The notes under the pieces are model-generated. The model worked only from the letters and a program-made list of their open reading frames with translations, had not been told where the DNA came from and did not search any database. A program made the translations under genes and the position numbers. DNA of 5,405 bases, taken from positions 1 through 5,405 of the forward strand of contig PLKY01000305.1 of the NCBI GenBank assembly GCA_003140785.1, given 5' to 3'. Shown here in pieces: positions 2,844 to 5,405 of the stretch (position 1 is its first letter; the number at the start of each line of letters is the position of its first letter). The stretch is from Acidobacteriaceae bacterium. GTDB taxonomy: Bacteria; Acidobacteriota; Terriglobia; Terriglobales; Acidobacteriaceae.

Positions 2844-5405
2844 ATGGCCAAGGAAATTTGCATTTCAAGCACGCCGCATGAAACGCGGCTTGCGATTCTT
2901 GAAGACGATCAACTCGCGGAGATTTATTACGAGCGCGAAAACGAATATACGCTGGCTGGTTCCATCTACAACGGCCGAGTCACCCGCGTCCTGCCGGGCA
3001 TGCAGTCGGCATTTGTCGACGTAGGACTCGAACGCGACGCCTTCCTCTATGTAACGGACTTCATGGAACTGGAAGACCAGGAAGAAACCGACGAACTGGA
3101 AAAGGCGAACGCCAGCAGCCCGAACCAACCACCACGCGAAGTGCGGCATGGCGGACCTCGCAACGGACAGCGTCAGGATCGTCCCGCGCGCGAGCAACGT
3201 CCAGGCATCGAAGTTGAACCGGCCCCCGCCGAAGCCGAGTTCGCCGCGCCCGAATCAACCATTTTTTTGGAACCGAAAGACGACTCGCAAGATGCAACCG
3301 GCGAACCCGGCGCGAAGCGCTGGCGCGGACGTCGCCGCCGTCGCGGCGGCCGAAGCGGCTCCGGTGCTCCCGGCACGCAAGCGGAAAACGAAGAGTCCAC
3401 GGGAACAGAACCAGCTGTCACAGAGCGAAGCGCACCTCAGGAATCGCATGAGATTCACGCATCCGCTGTCAGCGCGCCACGCTCTGATCGCGCGCCCGCG
3501 CCCTTCGTTCTTCCTGGTGAAGCGCTTTCGAAATATGGCGCCGTCCCCTCTGAGTCCGAAAAGAAACCTGCCGCTGAATTCGCCAAGCCCGCGTTCACTT
3601 CCAAGCCATCCACGCTTATCGATGCACCCATTGCATGGGACGGCAGCGGCTTGCTTCCCGGAGAATCGATCTCACGGCACCGCAACCGCCAACCCGAGGC
3701 GGAGCCTGCGGTCCAGGCAGAGCCGATAGGTGAATTTGCCGACGCCGCAAATATCAATTCATCGAGAGCGGAATTCGAGGAGCAGATTGAAGAGGTCACG
3801 CACGAGCTTCCACCGCAGGCTGGAGAAGGAAATTCAGCGGACGAGGAGTTCATTGAGGAAACTCTTGTCGACCAAGGCGTGATCGCCGAAAAGCCCGAGT
3901 CCAATACAGCCGTCCCGGATGCGACCCGTGCCGCTTCCGGCGTGGTTGTCCCTGAGTCCTCGACGCTGCACGAGACGGAGCATTCCGCTCAGATTCACGA
4001 AGGCGACTCGGACAGCAACGAACCGGAAAGCGACGCGAGTGCTTCGCACCGAGTCGATCCGCTGCCTCCGAGCGGCTTTCGGCTCTTTGGTTTTGGCGGG
4101 AAGAACAAGAAGGACGAAGAGCACTCCGCACCTTCGCAACCGACGCACGCTCCCGAACCCAAGGCTTCGTCGGTCTCTGTCGCATCGACCTTCGCACCAG
4201 GCAATGGCCTCGTGGAGGAGGAAGTGATCGAAGGCGAAGAGTTCGAAACTCCTCTCCATCGCCACGCCCACAAACACGACGAGCACGATTTGGATGAGTA
4301 CGAAGAGGAAACTCTGCAGACCCAGATTCGCTCCGGCGAACTAGGAGAGATGCTGCAAGAGGCGCACCTCGACCATCGCATTCAAATGAACTTTGACGAC
4401 AAGGCCGTAGCGGAAGAAGAAGAAGAAGGCCTGGATTCCGATGACGAAGACGAAGAGCCTGTCGCCGCCGAGGGCGCACCCGCCGGCGATGGTCAGGTTC
4501 AACCGCGGCGCGATCGTGGAAACCGCGGCCGTCGCGGGCGTGGGGCGCAACAGGGCGGGCACAAGCCAGGAGAGCGGCGTGGTCCTTCGCGGCGTTCGGC
4601 GCAGACCTCCGATCTACCGATCATTTCGGATCTCCTCAAGCCCGGCCAGGAAATCCTTGTCCAAATCGCAAAGGAGCCGATTGCCAAGAAGGGCGCGCGC
4701 ATCACCAGTCACATCGCCCTCCCCGGCCGATTCCTGGTGTTCATGCCGACCGTGACCCACGTGGGCGTGAGCCGCAAGATCGCCTCGGACGAAGAGCGCC
4801 AGCGCCTGAAACGCATCCTCACGCACGAACGTGGCGAAGCGTCCGGCGGATTCATCGTACGCACTGCCGCCGAGGGCGCGTCTGAAGTGGAATTGCGCGC
4901 CGATCTCCGCTTCCTCATTCACCTGTGGGATGAGATTAAGCAGCGCTCCGACAACTCGAAATCGCCAGCGCTGATCTATCACGATCTCTCGCTCATTGAG
5001 AGGATCCTGCGCGATCAGGTCAGCGCAAACTTCTCATCGATCTGGGTCGATTCAGAAGCCGACTATGAACGCATCGTGCGTTTCTTGAATCGCTTTTCGC
5101 CAACTCTCGTGCGCCGCGTGAAGCTCTACACCAAAGAGACACCTCTCTTCGAGCACTTCGGTATTCAGGATGAAATCTCGAAGGCGTTGCGCTCCAAGGT
5201 CTGGCTCAAGTCCGGCGGCTCCATCGTCATTAATCAAACCGAAGCATTGGTCGCGATCGACATCAACACCGGCAAGTACGTCGGCAAGACCGCACGCCTC
5301 GAAGACACCATCGTTAAGACAAACCTCGACGCGATTCCAGAGATCGTGCGCCAGATTCGTCTGCGCGACCTCGGCGGCATCATCATCATCGACTTCATCG
5401 ACATG
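2844..5405 (+). CDS. rng: RNase E/G-family endoribonuclease with a giant insertion in its S1 domain, 5' part
   Basis: Open from ATG 2844 to the window end (854 codons, no stop); the rest, including the Zn-link, is missing. It is a 5'-end-sensing single-strand endoribonuclease for mRNA decay and rRNA processing, probably cytoplasmic. Residues 1-75 (TPHETRLAILEDDQLAEIYYE, then SIYNGRVTRVLPGMQSAFVDVG) match the RNase G N-terminus and the first half of the S1 fold. The second S1 half resumes at about 593 (LLKPGQEILVQIAKEP). R673-T674 in FIVRTAAEG match the 5'-monophosphate pocket (E. coli RNase E R169-T170). D806 and N808 in AIDINTGKYVG, and D850 in IIIIDFIDM, match catalytic D303, N305 and D346. 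INTGKYVG is more like RNase G than RNase E. About 515 residues (76-590) are inserted between S1 strands 3 and 4; I found no enzyme domain there. The reading frame is intact through the insertion, so this is not a frameshift or fusion artefact. The symbol is tentative: rne is equally defensible. Confidence 0.95.
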   Translation, partial: MAKEICISSTPHETRLAILEDDQLAEIYYERENEYTLAGSIYNGRVTRVLPGMQSAFVDVGLERDAFLYVTDFMELEDQEETDELEKANASSPNQPPREVRHGGPRNGQRQDRPAREQRPGIEVEPAPAEAEFAAPESTIFLEPKDDSQDATGEPGAKRWRGRRRRRGGRSGSGAPGTQAENEESTGTEPAVTERSAPQESHEIHASAVSAPRSDRAPAPFVLPGEALSKYGAVPSESEKKPAAEFAKPAFTSKPSTLIDAPIAWDGSGLLPGESISRHRNRQPEAEPAVQAEPIGEFADAANINSSRAEFEEQIEEVTHELPPQAGEGNSADEEFIEETLVDQGVIAEKPESNTAVPDATRAASGVVVPESSTLHETEHSAQIHEGDSDSNEPESDASASHRVDPLPPSGFRLFGFGGKNKKDEEHSAPSQPTHAPEPKASSVSVASTFAPGNGLVEEEVIEGEEFETPLHRHAHKHDEHDLDEYEEETLQTQIRSGELGEMLQEAHLDHRIQMNFDDKAVAEEEEEGLDSDDEDEEPVAAEGAPAGDGQVQPRRDRGNRGRRGRGAQQGGHKPGERRGPSRRSAQTSDLPIISDLLKPGQEILVQIAKEPIAKKGARITSHIALPGRFLVFMPTVTHVGVSRKIASDEERQRLKRILTHERGEASGGFIVRTAAEGASEVELRADLRFLIHLWDEIKQRSDNSKSPALIYHDLSLIERILRDQVSANFSSIWVDSEADYERIVRFLNRFSPTLVRRVKLYTKETPLFEHFGIQDEISKALRSKVWLKSGGSIVINQTEALVAIDINTGKYVGKTARLEDTIVKTNLDAIPEIVRQIRLRDLGGIIIIDFIDM
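3315..3365 (+). other. Arg/Gly-rich patch 1 in the nuclease insertion
   Basis: Residues 158-174 contain nine arginines plus lysine and tryptophan (KRWRGRRRRRGG). Such patches bind RNA in the scaffold domains of RNase E; RNA binding here is inference from composition. Confidence 0.6.
4215..4457 (+). other. Acidic block with histidine cluster and Glu repeat
   Basis: Residues 458-538 are dominated by Glu and Asp, including EEEE-type runs at both ends and DSDDEDEE near 531-538. HRHAHKHDEHD at 472-482 (4257-4289) places five histidines in eleven residues. (GAA)5 at 4413-4427 encodes five glutamates and is a perfect trinucleotide repeat that could change length without breaking the frame. Confidence 0.6.
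4506..4595 (+). other. Arg/Gly-rich patch 2 in the nuclease insertion
   Basis: Residues 555-584 hold about a dozen arginines mixed with Gly, Gln and Pro (RRDRGNRGRRGRG). The patch ends only about eight residues before the S1 fold resumes, which would place positive charge next to the RNA-binding face of S1. Confidence 0.6.

Larger units (their letters stand above)
3069..4613 (+). other. Low-complexity insertion within the S1 domain (residues about 76-590)
   Basis: This in-frame stretch is rich in Glu, Ala, Pro, Ser, Asp and Arg, with few aromatic or long hydrophobic runs, so it is probably disordered. In order it shows: an acidic start (EDQEETDELE), a basic patch (158-173, WRGRRRRRGG), two copies of an LPGE motif (221-232 and 269-280), an aromatic/glycine motif (411-423), an acidic block with a histidine cluster (457-538), and a second Arg/Gly patch (555-584) just before S1 resumes. 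The bounds come from comparison with remembered E. coli RNase G and RNase E sequences and are good to a few residues. Function is inferred: an RNA- and protein-binding scaffold. Confidence 0.85.

Noticed and set aside
2315..2872. - strand open frame of 185 residues covering the whole gap.
   Set aside because: It has unusual composition with many scattered Cys and Pro residues, no recognisable domain and no clear ribosome binding site, and it lies antisense to the likely leader and into the start of the nuclease gene.
2420..2881. + strand open frame of up to 153 residues in the gap; an internal ATG at 2450 has AGGA-like sequence 9 bases before it.
   Set aside because: The product is Ser/Thr/Arg-rich with no family I recognise, it runs 38 bases into the nuclease gene, and the DNA is filled with perfect hairpins. 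In GC-rich DNA open frames of this length arise by chance. A conserved homologue in relatives with a synonymous-substitution bias would reverse this.
3148..3729. + strand 193-residue open frame and several - strand frames inside the nuclease insertion.
   Set aside because: The RNase E/G frame is continuous from 2844 to 5405 and joins two halves of a conserved domain, so these are shadow frames of GC-rich coding sequence.

Overview
The window looks like chromosomal DNA of a GC-rich Gram-negative-type bacterium, most likely an acidobacterium (Terriglobia-like). This assignment is inference from gene order, the RNase G-like core carrying a very large insertion, and general protein character; no 16S or other lineage marker is present. 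Nothing suggests a mobile element: there is no transposase, integrase, tRNA, CRISPR array or terminal repeat.

Layout, all on the + strand: (1) 1-1163, the 3' part of mrdA, encoding the transpeptidase domain of PBP2 plus a ~75-residue proline-containing tail; (2) 1160-2266, complete rodA, overlapping mrdA by ATGA; (3) 2267-2843, a 577-base gap with no convincing protein gene, holding a weak terminator-like hairpin, a possible promoter and inverted repeat, and then ~440 bases of dense, perfect or near-perfect hairpins leading to the next start codon; (4) 2844-5405, the first 854 codons of an RNase E/G-family endoribonuclease (rng/rne), open to the window end and cut just after the second catalytic aspartate.

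PBP2 and RodA form the peptidoglycan synthase of the rod-elongation complex: RodA polymerises lipid II glycan strands and PBP2 cross-links them. An RNase E/G gene beside elongation genes recalls E. coli, where mreBCD is followed closely by rng (cafA), so the neighbourhood fits a shape/RNA-processing cluster. The gap and its own promoter-like sequence suggest that the nuclease can be expressed separately from mrdA-rodA.

The most unusual content is in the nuclease gene. Its S1 RNA-binding domain is split by about 515 residues of low-complexity, probably disordered sequence. That insertion has an Arg/Gly patch near each end, a strongly acidic middle-to-late section, a duplicated short motif (LPGE-x-[LI]-S-[KR]) and an aromatic/glycine motif. 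It resembles the RNA-degradosome scaffold that proteobacterial RNase E carries at its C-terminus, here placed inside a loop of the S1 fold. The second point of interest is the structured leader: its Shine-Dalgarno sequence has an 8-base perfect complement 58 bases upstream and an SD-like decoy further upstream, a layout compatible with autoregulation of RNase E/G translation.
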